From Bacillota bacterium (GTDB lineage Bacteria; Bacillota; Clostridia; Christensenellales; Aristaeellaceae): 19,736 nucleotides of DNA. A model generated the notes under the pieces. The model was not told where the DNA came from, did no database searches, and saw nothing but the letters and a program-made list of their open reading frames with translations. The DNA lies in assembly GCA_023396045.1 (NCBI GenBank), contig JAEWXD010000055.1, positions 1 through 19,736 of the forward strand. The letters are read 5' to 3'. Position 1 is the first letter of the stretch, and every line of letters starts with the position of its first letter. Positions 12,950 to 19,736 of this stretch are shown here, one piece after another. Both the position numbers and the translations under genes were made by a program.

Positions 12950-14308
12950 GTGAAAGCAATGCCACACCGTATAGACAACGAAATTACCGAAGGTTCTTTA
13001 GTAAAAGCCTTTGCCAAATATATTTTTCCGCTTCTGCTGGGTGGTATTATTCAGCAATCCTACAGCGTAATAGACGCTTTGATTGTGGGCAACTACTTGG
13101 GTAAGGAAGCGCTTGCCGCAACAGACTCCCCCATGGCTTTTATACGTTTGCTGGTAAGTGCTTTTTTAGCACTGTCCGGTGGGGGCTCTATACTAATTTC
13201 TTTACTCTATGGTGCAAAAGATTTTACAAGAGTGCGCCAAACGGTAAAACGCATGATGCAGTTTTCTGTAATTGCAGGCTTCATTATTACCGTTATCAGC
13301 ATATTGATTACCCCTTTGGGTTTACGCATTATGCTTGTACCGGAAGAACTTTTACCTTTAAGCCGCAGTTACTTAACCTACTATTTTTTAGGCACCGCCT
13401 TTGTACTTGCCTATAATATGGCAAGCGGCATATTACGCGCCGTTGGCGATAGTAAAAACCCCTTTATATATCTTTGCATTAGCGCTGTAAGCAACATTGT
13501 ATTGGATTTGTTATTTGTTGCAGTATTCAAATGGGGCGTTGCAGGGGCTGCCATTGCCACGGTGCTCAGCCAGGTGATTGCTACAATACTCATTGTTTTA
13601 AAGCTAATACGCATTAAAGAATGCTATGGCTTAGAGCTTGCAAAAATAGAAATTCCGCACGGTACGCTATGGCGTGCCATAAAACTCGGCTTGCCCATGG
13701 CAGCACAAAGCGTAATATTCTCGGTAGCCAACATGTATATGCAAAGAGGTATTAACAGCTTTGGCACAGATGGTATTGCCGGTTGGACCATTATTGGCAA
13801 AGTGGATGTGATCGTGTTTATTTTGGCAGAAACCTTAGGCCTTACTGTTACCACTTTTGTAGCACAAAACTTAGGTGCAGGCAAGCTGCACAGATTAAAA
13901 CGCACCATATATTTGGCACTGGGCACAAGTGCCGTGCTATATGCAAGCATGGCTTTACTGTTTTACTTTCAAATGCCGTTTTTCGCAAAGTTCTTTACAC
14001 AAGACACGGGTGCCATTGCAAAGGCAGTGGAATTTATACAAATTATTGCACCCTTCCATTTCTGCTTTGCCATTACTGAAATTTTCAACTCTGCAAGCAA
14101 AGGCTCCGGCAATACCGTTACGCCTATGATGATTACATTGCTTGCCATTGGTATATTCCGTATACTATGGATGAGCATTGTATATACTGCCCTGCCCAGC
14201 GCACGCACCGTAGTGATTGGCTACCCCATCTCTTGGGGCCTTGCCGCTGCGTTTTCTGTATTACAATACTTTGTTTCGGTGCGCAAAAAGTTTGCAGTGG
14301 TAAAATAA
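12950..14308 (+). CDS. MATE family multidrug/cation antiporter
   Basis: This is a 12-segment membrane exporter using Na+ or H+ gradients to expel organic cations or drugs. Seen over 452 residues: the N-terminal half opens with KAFAKYIFPLLLGGIIQQSY, then VDALIVGNYLGKEALAATDS-like MATE repeat sequence. GAAIATVLSQVIATILI and LGLPMAAQSVIFSVANMYMQ mark the middle and the start of the second half, and AQNLGAGKLHRLKR is the conserved loop in repeat two. It belongs to the bacterial NorM/DinF-like branch. The start is unsure: GTG at 12950 or ATG at 12959, neither with a good Shine-Dalgarno, so translation initiation may be weak. It has its own promoter and is followed by a hairpin and by repeat copy A. 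No regulator gene is adjacent, and the substrate is unknown. Confidence 0.92.
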   Translation: MKAMPHRIDNEITEGSLVKAFAKYIFPLLLGGIIQQSYSVIDALIVGNYLGKEALAATDSPMAFIRLLVSAFLALSGGGSILISLLYGAKDFTRVRQTVKRMMQFSVIAGFIITVISILITPLGLRIMLVPEELLPLSRSYLTYYFLGTAFVLAYNMASGILRAVGDSKNPFIYLCISAVSNIVLDLLFVAVFKWGVAGAAIATVLSQVIATILIVLKLIRIKECYGLELAKIEIPHGTLWRAIKLGLPMAAQSVIFSVANMYMQRGINSFGTDGIAGWTIIGKVDVIVFILAETLGLTVTTFVAQNLGAGKLHRLKRTIYLALGTSAVLYASMALLFYFQMPFFAKFFTQDTGAIAKAVEFIQIIAPFHFCFAITEIFNSASKGSGNTVTPMMITLLAIGIFRILWMSIVYTALPSARTVVIGYPISWGLAAAFSVLQYFVSVRKKFAVVK

Positions 14309-14331
14309 CAAGCCTCTCGGTTTGCTTGTTA
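14306..14331 (+). terminator. Hairpin directly after the MATE gene
   Basis: TAACAAGC (14306-14313) pairs with GCTTGTTA (14324-14331). There is no T run, so by itself it is a weak terminator; it may protect the 3' end or act together with the next hairpin. Confidence 0.45.
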
Positions 14332-14336
14332 ATATA

Positions 14337-14624
14337 ATAAAACGCTTGCCAAATTATATGCATACAAAAAAAGAGAGTTTTATACTCTCTTTTTTTGTAC
14401 AAGGTATTTAAAAAAATAATATTTCAAATTAAGAAAATCATATAATCAACAAATACAAAAGATTTACAATAAAACATTTGTCAATCATTTAAATACATTA
14501 CAGCACCCTTTTGCTGATTATACAATAAATATTGCAAAAAAATATAATGTTACAACGAAATACAACCTATCAATTATATTTATGACTGTCATAGCCAGAA
14601 AAAGCTTATCAACACTTAACATGC
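14337..14624 (+). repeat. Direct repeat, copy A (about 288 nt)
   Basis: The sequence from ATAAAACGCTTGCCAA to the ACATGC at 14624 recurs in the same order and orientation at 19008-19280. By eye the copies are about four-fifths identical, apart from an extra stretch of roughly 20 nt here (near 14490-14515). Shared landmarks: CTTGCCAAATTATATGCATA, the GAGAG/CTCTC terminator, ACATTTGTCAATCATTT (GCATTT in B), and CTGTCATAGCC. No transposase or clear terminal inverted repeats are seen. Confidence 0.85.
14364..14398 (+). terminator. Intrinsic terminator inside repeat copy A
   Basis: A perfect 15-bp stem (14364-14378 with 14384-14398) with a 5-nt loop and A/T runs on both flanks. It can work in both directions and has a counterpart at 19035-19067. 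Confidence 0.8.
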
Positions 14625-15314
14625 TAATTCAATTGTATATTGTTTGGTTCTTTTGATAAAATTTCTGCTTGCATTTACAGCATTTTCACTAAACAGTATG
14701 TTTTGAAAGGTTTCGTCTGCCTTACCGCTTTGCTGTTGCTGAAAAGCTGCCTTTTAGAAGATACTTGGGGCTACCGGAATACAGGCATTACCTACTGTGG
14801 ATGTGCAGTGTGAATCGACTTAATAGATACAGTATATAAGGGTGGCTGCAAAATCAACACCGCACCTGCATAAGCAAAAAGAGCTTCCATCGTTTCCCTC
14901 GGCATTTCTTTTTGTAACGGCAGCCCTAAACCCATTGGTAAAACCTTATTTTTTGCCGGTTTTTATACTCACTGCCGTCTTTTTGCATAGTTGCAACAGA
15001 GGCGCGTTTAAGTTGTAAAAAACACTTTATATTTAACAATAATTGCTACATTTCTTTGTTATATTTGGTAGATACAAAATGCGAAATATGCTAAAATACA
15101 AAAGTATATTGCAGTATAACGCGTGTGTTTTATCACGTAATAAAGTCGTTACTTATATAATAAAAAAGCGAGTTTTTTATACAGTTTACCTTTATAAAAA
15201 TTATTTTTTTGTAAAAGAGCGCAAAATCTATGCTGCCTGTTAAAACCACATACGAATATTTGTAAAGCAACGCTTTACAAGCTTTTATAGACAAAATAAA
15301 ATGGGGAAATTTTT
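14625..15314. other. 690-nt gene-poor stretch upstream of the large surface protein
   Basis: No convincing gene is present. Short ORFs occur (47 codons at 14792-14935 minus; a TTG-started 66-codon ORF at 15043-15243 plus), but they lack recognisable families. Base composition changes from mixed (14700-15010) to very AT-rich (15010-15240), which might reflect a decayed gene followed by regulatory DNA. A TATAAT occurs at 15156-15161 without a good -35. Confidence 0.5.
15260..15280 (+). promoter_or_regulatory. Perfect 9-bp dyad before the 1218-residue gene
   Basis: TTGTAAAGC (15260-15268) and GCTTTACAA (15272-15280) are exact inverted repeats around AAC and are followed by GCTTTTAT. The dyad lies 34 nt before the start codon. 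It could be an operator or a leader hairpin; with its short T run it could act as an attenuator. Confidence 0.45.
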
Positions 15315-18300
15315 ATGAACAAAACAAAACGTAAATTTATGCTTTTACCGATACTGCTTTTGGTGTTTATGTGTTTGTTAAACGCACAGCCTGCATACGC
15401 ACAGCTCAATAAAGTGTATGTAAGTGTTACAGGCAGCGACAGCAATACCGGCGCCGATGCAGCCAACGCCGTGCAAACTTTGCAAAAAGCCATTGAGCTT
15501 GTGGCAGAGGGCGGCACTGTGGATATCTCGGGAGCGTTACCGGTTCTAAATGACTTGCAAATTGCAAAGAGCGTAACCCTTTCCATACACAGCAATGTAA
15601 ATGATACATCTTATGTATCTGTAGCCGCAGGCAAAAAGCTTTCCCTTGCAGAGGGCAAAACCCTCAGCGTTAAAGCCGATGGCAGCAATGCCGTAAAACA
15701 GGCAATATTACTGCAAAACGGCGCTATATTGGGCGACGGAAAGTATGAGTTTGATTACAGTGGCTTAAGCGAAACCAATCGGCTTGCCTCTCATGCGTTT
15801 AAGCTGATGGGAAACGCTAAAATCATGGGTTCTGCACCCGATAAAGTAGACATCGGCCTGACCAATATTCGCTTCCTTGAAGGAGCAATACTTGGGCAAA
15901 CCAATCCCATATATAATGTAGAAAACGCAAAGATTGCACAGAAATATACGCTTGCCGGCAAAGTTAATATAGTGTGGGGCGGCCCATATTACATGAAAAA
16001 CGTTAACTATAATATTGTTAGCGCAAGCGGCAATCGTGCCCGTTTTGAAACTCCTTTGTATTTAACAGACTCTGCGTTGCATGTGAATATTGCGGCAAAT
16101 CCCAACTCGGGCTTTGGCATTATACTTGCAACCGACAAGTATAGCATTAAGAACTCCGCAATTACAACGCAGAGCGGCATTATCCTATTAGATAAGGGTG
16201 TATTGCAAACGGTTAGCGGCAGCACCATAAAGGCGGATGGAATACAGATAGCCAAAAGCCCGGCGCCCCATCAACCGGACTATTTTGGCGATGTAACAAA
16301 CGAAAAGGAATTTACATTTACCCAAAATCCCAATATTGGCTATGTTTCTTTTGAAGATGATAAAAGCAACCGTTATGAAATTTCTTATCCCGCCATCACA
16401 CCAAGCGCGTCTAAAACCATACCTTATCCCGGCGTTATTCTTACTTTTCAGTCTGAAGACGGCAGCAAAACCCAAAAATATACGCTTATCAAAGGCACAA
16501 GCCTTGACCAATTGAGCGGCATTGCCATTGTAGACGGTGCGTTGATCGATAAAACAAAACTCAATGCTTTTGAAGCCTCTATAGGCGCAGATATTGATTT
16601 TGAATATTTTGTGGACGGCGATATAAGCAAACCCTATACCACCGCAGATCAGATTACAGAAAACACCACGGTTGTTTTAAAAGCCGTTACAGACGGTGTG
16701 CGCTATTATTTGAACGACGGCAGTGCCAATCATGACAAATATATATTTGTACGCAAAAACGACGGTCAAACCACACCGCTCACTTTGGCACAAGTTATAG
16801 CTAAAAATGCTATGTTCAAACAGCATAGCAAAATATTTAAGGGTTGGACTTTAGACCCGGCGGGCAACACTCCGGCGGGCAGTATAGATCCCAATTCTTC
16901 TGCTACAACCAATCTTTATGCAAAGTGGGAAAATAAAAAAGCCTTTAACGTAACGTATTACAGAAATAAACCGGATACCACCAGCGTTGCAAACCCGGAA
17001 GTTGTAAATGTTGTTCTGTATGAGGGCGATCACTTGGCCGGCATATTGGTTGACAGCAATAAAAAAATTCACCTTATCAATAACAGTGAATCGGAGGGCA
17101 ATAGGTTTATTACCAGCGATGATGTAATAGAAAAGGGATACTACCAAAAAGAATTTGCCCCAACTTACGGCCCGTGGTATTGGCTTGGCAGTTATGGTCT
17201 TTCCAATATATTATCGGATAATTATACCAATTTATACAGAACCCAGGGCTGGAATACGGCAAGCGACGGCAGCGGCACGTATTATCGCGGCGGGCATACT
17301 TTGACCGCCGAAGATTTTGAAAAAACCGGCGGCAATTTGGTGCTTTATGACCAATGGGTAGAATTAGAAACCCTTAAGAAAACACATGCCGCAGCGATTG
17401 CAGATCCGCAAAAAGCAAGGCCGAATATTAAACTATCTGCCGAACAAGCGCCTGCTCCTTCCGATTATGAAACGGCATCGGGGGCACTTGTGGTAGACCA
17501 TTCTCAAACGCTCAACTATTATGCCTACCTTAATTTTGAAAAACTGCGCACGGAACTTGTTACACTCTGGGGCAGAATCAACGAAGTAACCGAATGGTCG
17601 GGTACAATGAATGCTTATTTCGATTCTCGTCTGGTATTTGATAAAAATATAAAACTGCTTTTTGAAAGCACTTGGCAAGTGCCGGATATGACCAAATTGG
17701 AACAGTATGGCGTTACAGATGTACAGCAGGTGCCCGGTAAGCCTACGCAATGGATTTTTACTATTAAAAAAGAATTCTTAACGAACAATTTGGTAAGCAA
17801 CCGCCAGGGTACCGATACCTCTTATGATTCCTTGGGTTATAAGTATTACAAAGCAGATTTACCTGTAAAAATTATACCTAAATATGACCCGAACGGTGTA
17901 GATTTTCAAAAGCTCTCGTATGAGGATTTTATGAAACCCATGGTGCTTACGGTGTACGATAGCTATGGAAAGGGCATCAATGCCTATATCACAAAGGAAT
18001 CTGCCAATAAAATTGCGCTTAGCGACAAACCGGTGATTATTGTGGGCGGCGATATTCAAATGAATATCAACGGTTTTGAGAGGCAGGGTTTTACGCTTTT
18101 AAAATATAAACTCAAGTCCAACGCCTATGATGAGCATGCAAAACTTTACCCATCCGGTATTGTGCATGCAAAGTATGAGAAGGTAAACCACACCGATTAT
18201 ACCAACGTGCTGGAAGCGCTTACAAATCCAGATACAAACAATTTTACAGACAGCAAAGAGGGCCGCGCCTTAAACGATAAGCTTATAGGTGATGTCAATA

Positions 18301-18971
18301 ACTTTGCAGAACAATATCATTTTGCAATTCCAAACTATGCAGGCTTGGATTTGGTGGCTATTAAACTGCAGGTGCAAAAAACCGATGCCAACGGCAATTA
18401 TGAAGTAAACCAAGACGGCACACCCAAATATACCGAAACCGTTTATGCAGATACTTTCTATACCAACAAGGCGGGCAGCTTGGCAGAGGGTAAAGCCCTG
18501 CTCCAAGGCGACTTTTTGCACAGCCAAATTACTACCTATGTATTGCAATATGCAGTGCCCACAGGCGCCGTACGTGCAGAATATTATATTGCAGGTACCG
18601 AAACCAAACTGCAAGACGATAAAATCGTATTGCCGAAAGGCACTGCCATAGGTACTGCTTACAGCGATACACCGCCAAGTCAAATCATAAAAGACGGTAA
18701 AACCTATAAATTGGTAACAAACCAAGACGGTACACCTATTCTAAAAGCCGGTTCCGCTGCTGCTCAAGGCAACGTAGAAGCCGAAGAAAAAGTGATTCAG
18801 TACCAATATGTTTTGGCAGAAGAACCGGCACCGACCACAACACCGATGCCTGTGATCAAGGTGCCTCAAACAGGCGACAACACAAATATTGCACTATATG
18901 CAATACTTATGCTTGTGGCAGCTATAGCATTTGCCGCAATTCGCAGAGCCAAGTGTAAAATAAACAAATAA
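15315..18971 (+). CDS. Large mosaic cell-wall-anchored surface protein (beta-helix, InlB-type repeat, MucBP-like, PQTGD)
   Basis: Seen in 1218 residues: a signal peptide (MNKTKRK, hydrophobic core, cleavage after AYA near 29); YVSVTGSDSNTG then AVQTLQKAIELVAEGGTVDI, a typical opening of right-handed beta-helix surface proteins, with helix-like repeats to about residue 330; an InlB B-repeat/Listeria-Bacteroides type segment near 499-540 (FKGWTLDPAG ... NLYAKWE), with a second degenerate one ending LVLYDQWVE near 680; a long unrecognised middle region; a MucBP-like domain at about 1083-1175 (VRAEYYIAGTETKL ... IQYQYVL); and a sorting signal with PQTGD at 1184-1188, a hydrophobic stretch and an RRAKCK tail. 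Sortase anchoring and adhesion to glycans or host surfaces are the usual roles of such mosaics. GGGGAAA before the ATG is the ribosome site. The gene lies alone between two copies of a direct repeat. The ligand is unknown. Confidence 0.88.
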   Translation: MNKTKRKFMLLPILLLVFMCLLNAQPAYAQLNKVYVSVTGSDSNTGADAANAVQTLQKAIELVAEGGTVDISGALPVLNDLQIAKSVTLSIHSNVNDTSYVSVAAGKKLSLAEGKTLSVKADGSNAVKQAILLQNGAILGDGKYEFDYSGLSETNRLASHAFKLMGNAKIMGSAPDKVDIGLTNIRFLEGAILGQTNPIYNVENAKIAQKYTLAGKVNIVWGGPYYMKNVNYNIVSASGNRARFETPLYLTDSALHVNIAANPNSGFGIILATDKYSIKNSAITTQSGIILLDKGVLQTVSGSTIKADGIQIAKSPAPHQPDYFGDVTNEKEFTFTQNPNIGYVSFEDDKSNRYEISYPAITPSASKTIPYPGVILTFQSEDGSKTQKYTLIKGTSLDQLSGIAIVDGALIDKTKLNAFEASIGADIDFEYFVDGDISKPYTTADQITENTTVVLKAVTDGVRYYLNDGSANHDKYIFVRKNDGQTTPLTLAQVIAKNAMFKQHSKIFKGWTLDPAGNTPAGSIDPNSSATTNLYAKWENKKAFNVTYYRNKPDTTSVANPEVVNVVLYEGDHLAGILVDSNKKIHLINNSESEGNRFITSDDVIEKGYYQKEFAPTYGPWYWLGSYGLSNILSDNYTNLYRTQGWNTASDGSGTYYRGGHTLTAEDFEKTGGNLVLYDQWVELETLKKTHAAAIADPQKARPNIKLSAEQAPAPSDYETASGALVVDHSQTLNYYAYLNFEKLRTELVTLWGRINEVTEWSGTMNAYFDSRLVFDKNIKLLFESTWQVPDMTKLEQYGVTDVQQVPGKPTQWIFTIKKEFLTNNLVSNRQGTDTSYDSLGYKYYKADLPVKIIPKYDPNGVDFQKLSYEDFMKPMVLTVYDSYGKGINAYITKESANKIALSDKPVIIVGGDIQMNINGFERQGFTLLKYKLKSNAYDEHAKLYPSGIVHAKYEKVNHTDYTNVLEALTNPDTNNFTDSKEGRALNDKLIGDVNNFAEQYHFAIPNYAGLDLVAIKLQVQKTDANGNYEVNQDGTPKYTETVYADTFYTNKAGSLAEGKALLQGDFLHSQITTYVLQYAVPTGAVRAEYYIAGTETKLQDDKIVLPKGTAIGTAYSDTPPSQIIKDGKTYKLVTNQDGTPILKAGSAAAQGNVEAEEKVIQYQYVLAEEPAPTTTPMPVIKVPQTGDNTNIALYAILMLVAAIAFAAIRRAKCKINK

Positions 18972-18981
18972 AACCGATAAG

Positions 18982-19002
18982 AAGGGCGCGTATGCGCCCT
19001 TT
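18982..19002 (+). terminator. GC-rich hairpin after the large surface-protein gene
   Basis: AAGGGCGC (18982-18989) pairs with GCGCCCTT (18994-19001) around GTAT. It is a strong stem, but the T run is short. Confidence 0.7.
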
Positions 19003-19007
19003 AGATT

Positions 19008-19280
19008 ATAAAACGCTTGCCAAATTATATGCATACAAAAGAGAGAGTTTTACGCTCTCTTTTTTGTGCAAGGTACTGACAAGAAAATAATATTAAATTA
19101 AAAAATTCAGGAAAATATAATCAACAAATGCAAAGGATTTATAATAAAGCATTTGTCAATCATTTGTTTGTCGTGCAATAAATATTGCAAAACAAAATAT
19201 AATGTTACAAATAAATACAAGCTGTCAATTATATTTATGGCTGTCATAGCCGGAAAAAGCTTGCCAACACTTATACATGC
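19008..19280 (+). repeat. Direct repeat, copy B (about 273 nt)
   Basis: This is the second copy of the sequence at 14337-14624, again starting about 35 nt after a stop codon, with the same internal order: CTTGCCAAATTATATGCATA, GAGAG/CTCTC hairpin, ATTTGTCAATCATTT, AATAAATATTGCAAAA, CTGTCATAGCC, ACATGC. Sequence similarity ends just after ACATGC. Confidence 0.85.
19035..19067 (+). terminator. Intrinsic terminator inside repeat copy B
   Basis: ACAAAAGAGAGAG pairs with CTCTCTTTTTTGT over 13 bp with one G-U, and the right arm contains a T run. It corresponds to the hairpin at 14364-14398. Confidence 0.75.
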
Positions 19281-19323
19281 TTTTGCATTGCAGTCTAAGT
19301 ATATGTCTTTTTATTGTACAAAA

Positions 19324-19350
19324 CCCCCACCCTTACAGGTGGGGGGCTTC
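19324..19350 (-). terminator. Intrinsic terminator of the rightmost minus-strand gene
   Basis: CCCCCACC (19324-19331) and GGTGGGGG (19338-19345) form a GC-rich stem. On the minus strand it is followed by TTTTGT, directly after the stop codon at 19353-19355. Confidence 0.75.
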
Positions 19351-19352
19351 TT

Positions 19353-19736
19353 TTATGGTGTTTCTGTAACGGTAGAAATATCTATTTCATTTTCGGTGGG
19401 CGTGGTTTCCTGCTTTGCTTCATCTGTAACTTGCGGGGCAGCAGCTTCTGTGGCGGGGGCTGCGCTCCCTTCCTGCCCATAGCTTGCTGCTTCTGCAATA
19501 AAAGCGCCGTCTATGTTTTTCCAAACATCACGCATATAGCGGCTTACAAGGTAAGGGCCTTGGGTTGGGTTCATGCTGATGCGATACTCTTGTTCTGCAC
19601 CTAACAATACAATTTCGCCCTTATTTTCTATCATTTGATTTAAAGCAGTAAGATTGTGTGTTAAGCTGATACGCACTACACCCCGTTCTACTACCCATAG
19701 GGCACTATCAAGCTCGGTTACCTTATTGCCACGCAC
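19353..19736 (-). CDS. Unrecognised protein, C-terminal 127 residues, continues past right edge
   Basis: The reading frame is open to the window edge. The GTG at the edge is not evidently a start, so this is treated as a fragment. Seen: a folded-looking part of about 85 residues (ELDSALWVVERGVVRISLTH ... YRISMNPTQGPYLVSRYMRD), then a low-complexity acidic tail rich in Ala, Thr, Glu and Pro (about the last 40 residues), which looks like a disordered C-terminus. I do not recognise the family. There is no membrane segment in the visible part. The coding strand is supported by frame length, normal codon-like composition and a terminator immediately after the stop codon. Confidence 0.7.
   Translation of the reverse strand: MRGNKVTELDSALWVVERGVVRISLTHNLTALNQMIENKGEIVLLGAEQEYRISMNPTQGPYLVSRYMRDVWKNIDGAFIAEAASYGQEGSAAPATEAAAPQVTDEAKQETTPTENEIDISTVTETP

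Noticed and set aside
14337..14624. Repeat copies as insertion sequences or CRISPR-type repeats
   Set aside because: No transposase, no convincing terminal inverted repeats or target duplication, and only two widely spaced long copies, so neither class fits.
14792..14935. 47-codon minus-strand ORF in the gap
   Set aside because: Only a weak AAGG precedes its ATG and the peptide resembles nothing known. Kept as a hint of a remnant, not called as a gene.
15043..15243. 66-codon plus-strand ORF before the adhesin gene
   Set aside because: It has a TTG start without a Shine-Dalgarno, and its Lys/Tyr/Phe/Val-rich content is expected from AT-rich DNA. No family resemblance.
15301..15318. Five-codon upstream ORF whose TGA overlaps the adhesin ATG
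   Set aside because: The arrangement ATG-GGG-AAA-TTT-TTA-TGA is neat, but its start codon is fused to the ribosome site of the main gene and has no ribosome site of its own. Most likely coincidence.
18270..18725. 151-codon minus-strand ORF
   Set aside because: It is fully antisense to the MucBP-like end of the surface protein. The Cys/Phe/Ile-rich translation looks like a reading-frame shadow.

Overview
The window looks like chromosome from a low-to-moderate GC, Gram-positive anaerobe of the Clostridia type. This rests on strong AGGAGG-like ribosome binding sites, sigma-A-like TTGACA/TATAAT promoters, U-tailed hairpin terminators, two surface proteins ending in a PxTGD sorting signal, a PfoR-type PTS_EIIC_2 membrane protein, a fermentative aspartase and a MATE exporter. 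The species cannot be named from sequence alone. No rRNA, tRNA, CRISPR array, transposase, integrase or phage gene was seen.

Layout. (1) 1-1344, minus strand: a UDP-GlcNAc 2-epimerase gene (wecB/mnaA type) overlaps the start of a tRNA t6A dehydratase gene (tcdA) that runs off the left edge. (2) 1442-5420, plus strand: an SDR-type NAD-dependent epimerase/dehydratase with an extra C-terminal zinc-ribbon-like module; an orphan secreted, wall-anchored protein; and a hypoxanthine/uracil-type DNA glycosylase. Each is followed by its own terminator. (3) 5499-7699, minus strand: an AlaX-type alanyl-tRNA editing protein and a PTS_EIIC_2/PfoR membrane protein, 11 nt apart. (4) 7861-10842, plus strand: a GT-C-like polytopic glycosyltransferase candidate behind a perfect consensus promoter, then RNase H overlapping a small secreted protein. 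(5) 10843-11124: an intergenic region with a strong promoter and a terminator but no ORF, the best small-RNA candidate here. (6) 11125-12546, minus strand: aspartate ammonia-lyase. (7) 12950-14308, plus strand: a MATE transporter. (8) 14337-19280: a roughly 280-nt sequence occurs twice in direct orientation. Between the copies lie a 690-nt gene-poor stretch and a 1218-residue mosaic surface protein. (9) 19353 to the right edge, minus strand: the C-terminal end of an unrecognised protein.

Functional themes. The epimerase, the SDR protein and the GT-C-like protein could all serve cell-envelope polysaccharide or teichoic acid work, and the two anchored proteins would sit on that wall, but no polymerase or sortase is present to prove a pathway. 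AlaX, TcdA, RNase H and the DNA glycosylase are quality-control functions for tRNA, RNA-DNA hybrids and DNA. AspA links aspartate to fumarate and ammonia.

The strongest leads beyond ordinary annotation are the orphan promoter/two-hairpin/terminator unit at 10873-10978, with C-rich single-stranded segments, and the direct repeats bracketing the large surface-protein gene. A repeated terminator stem also brackets the other surface-protein gene. All assignments are from reading the sequence; no database search was run.
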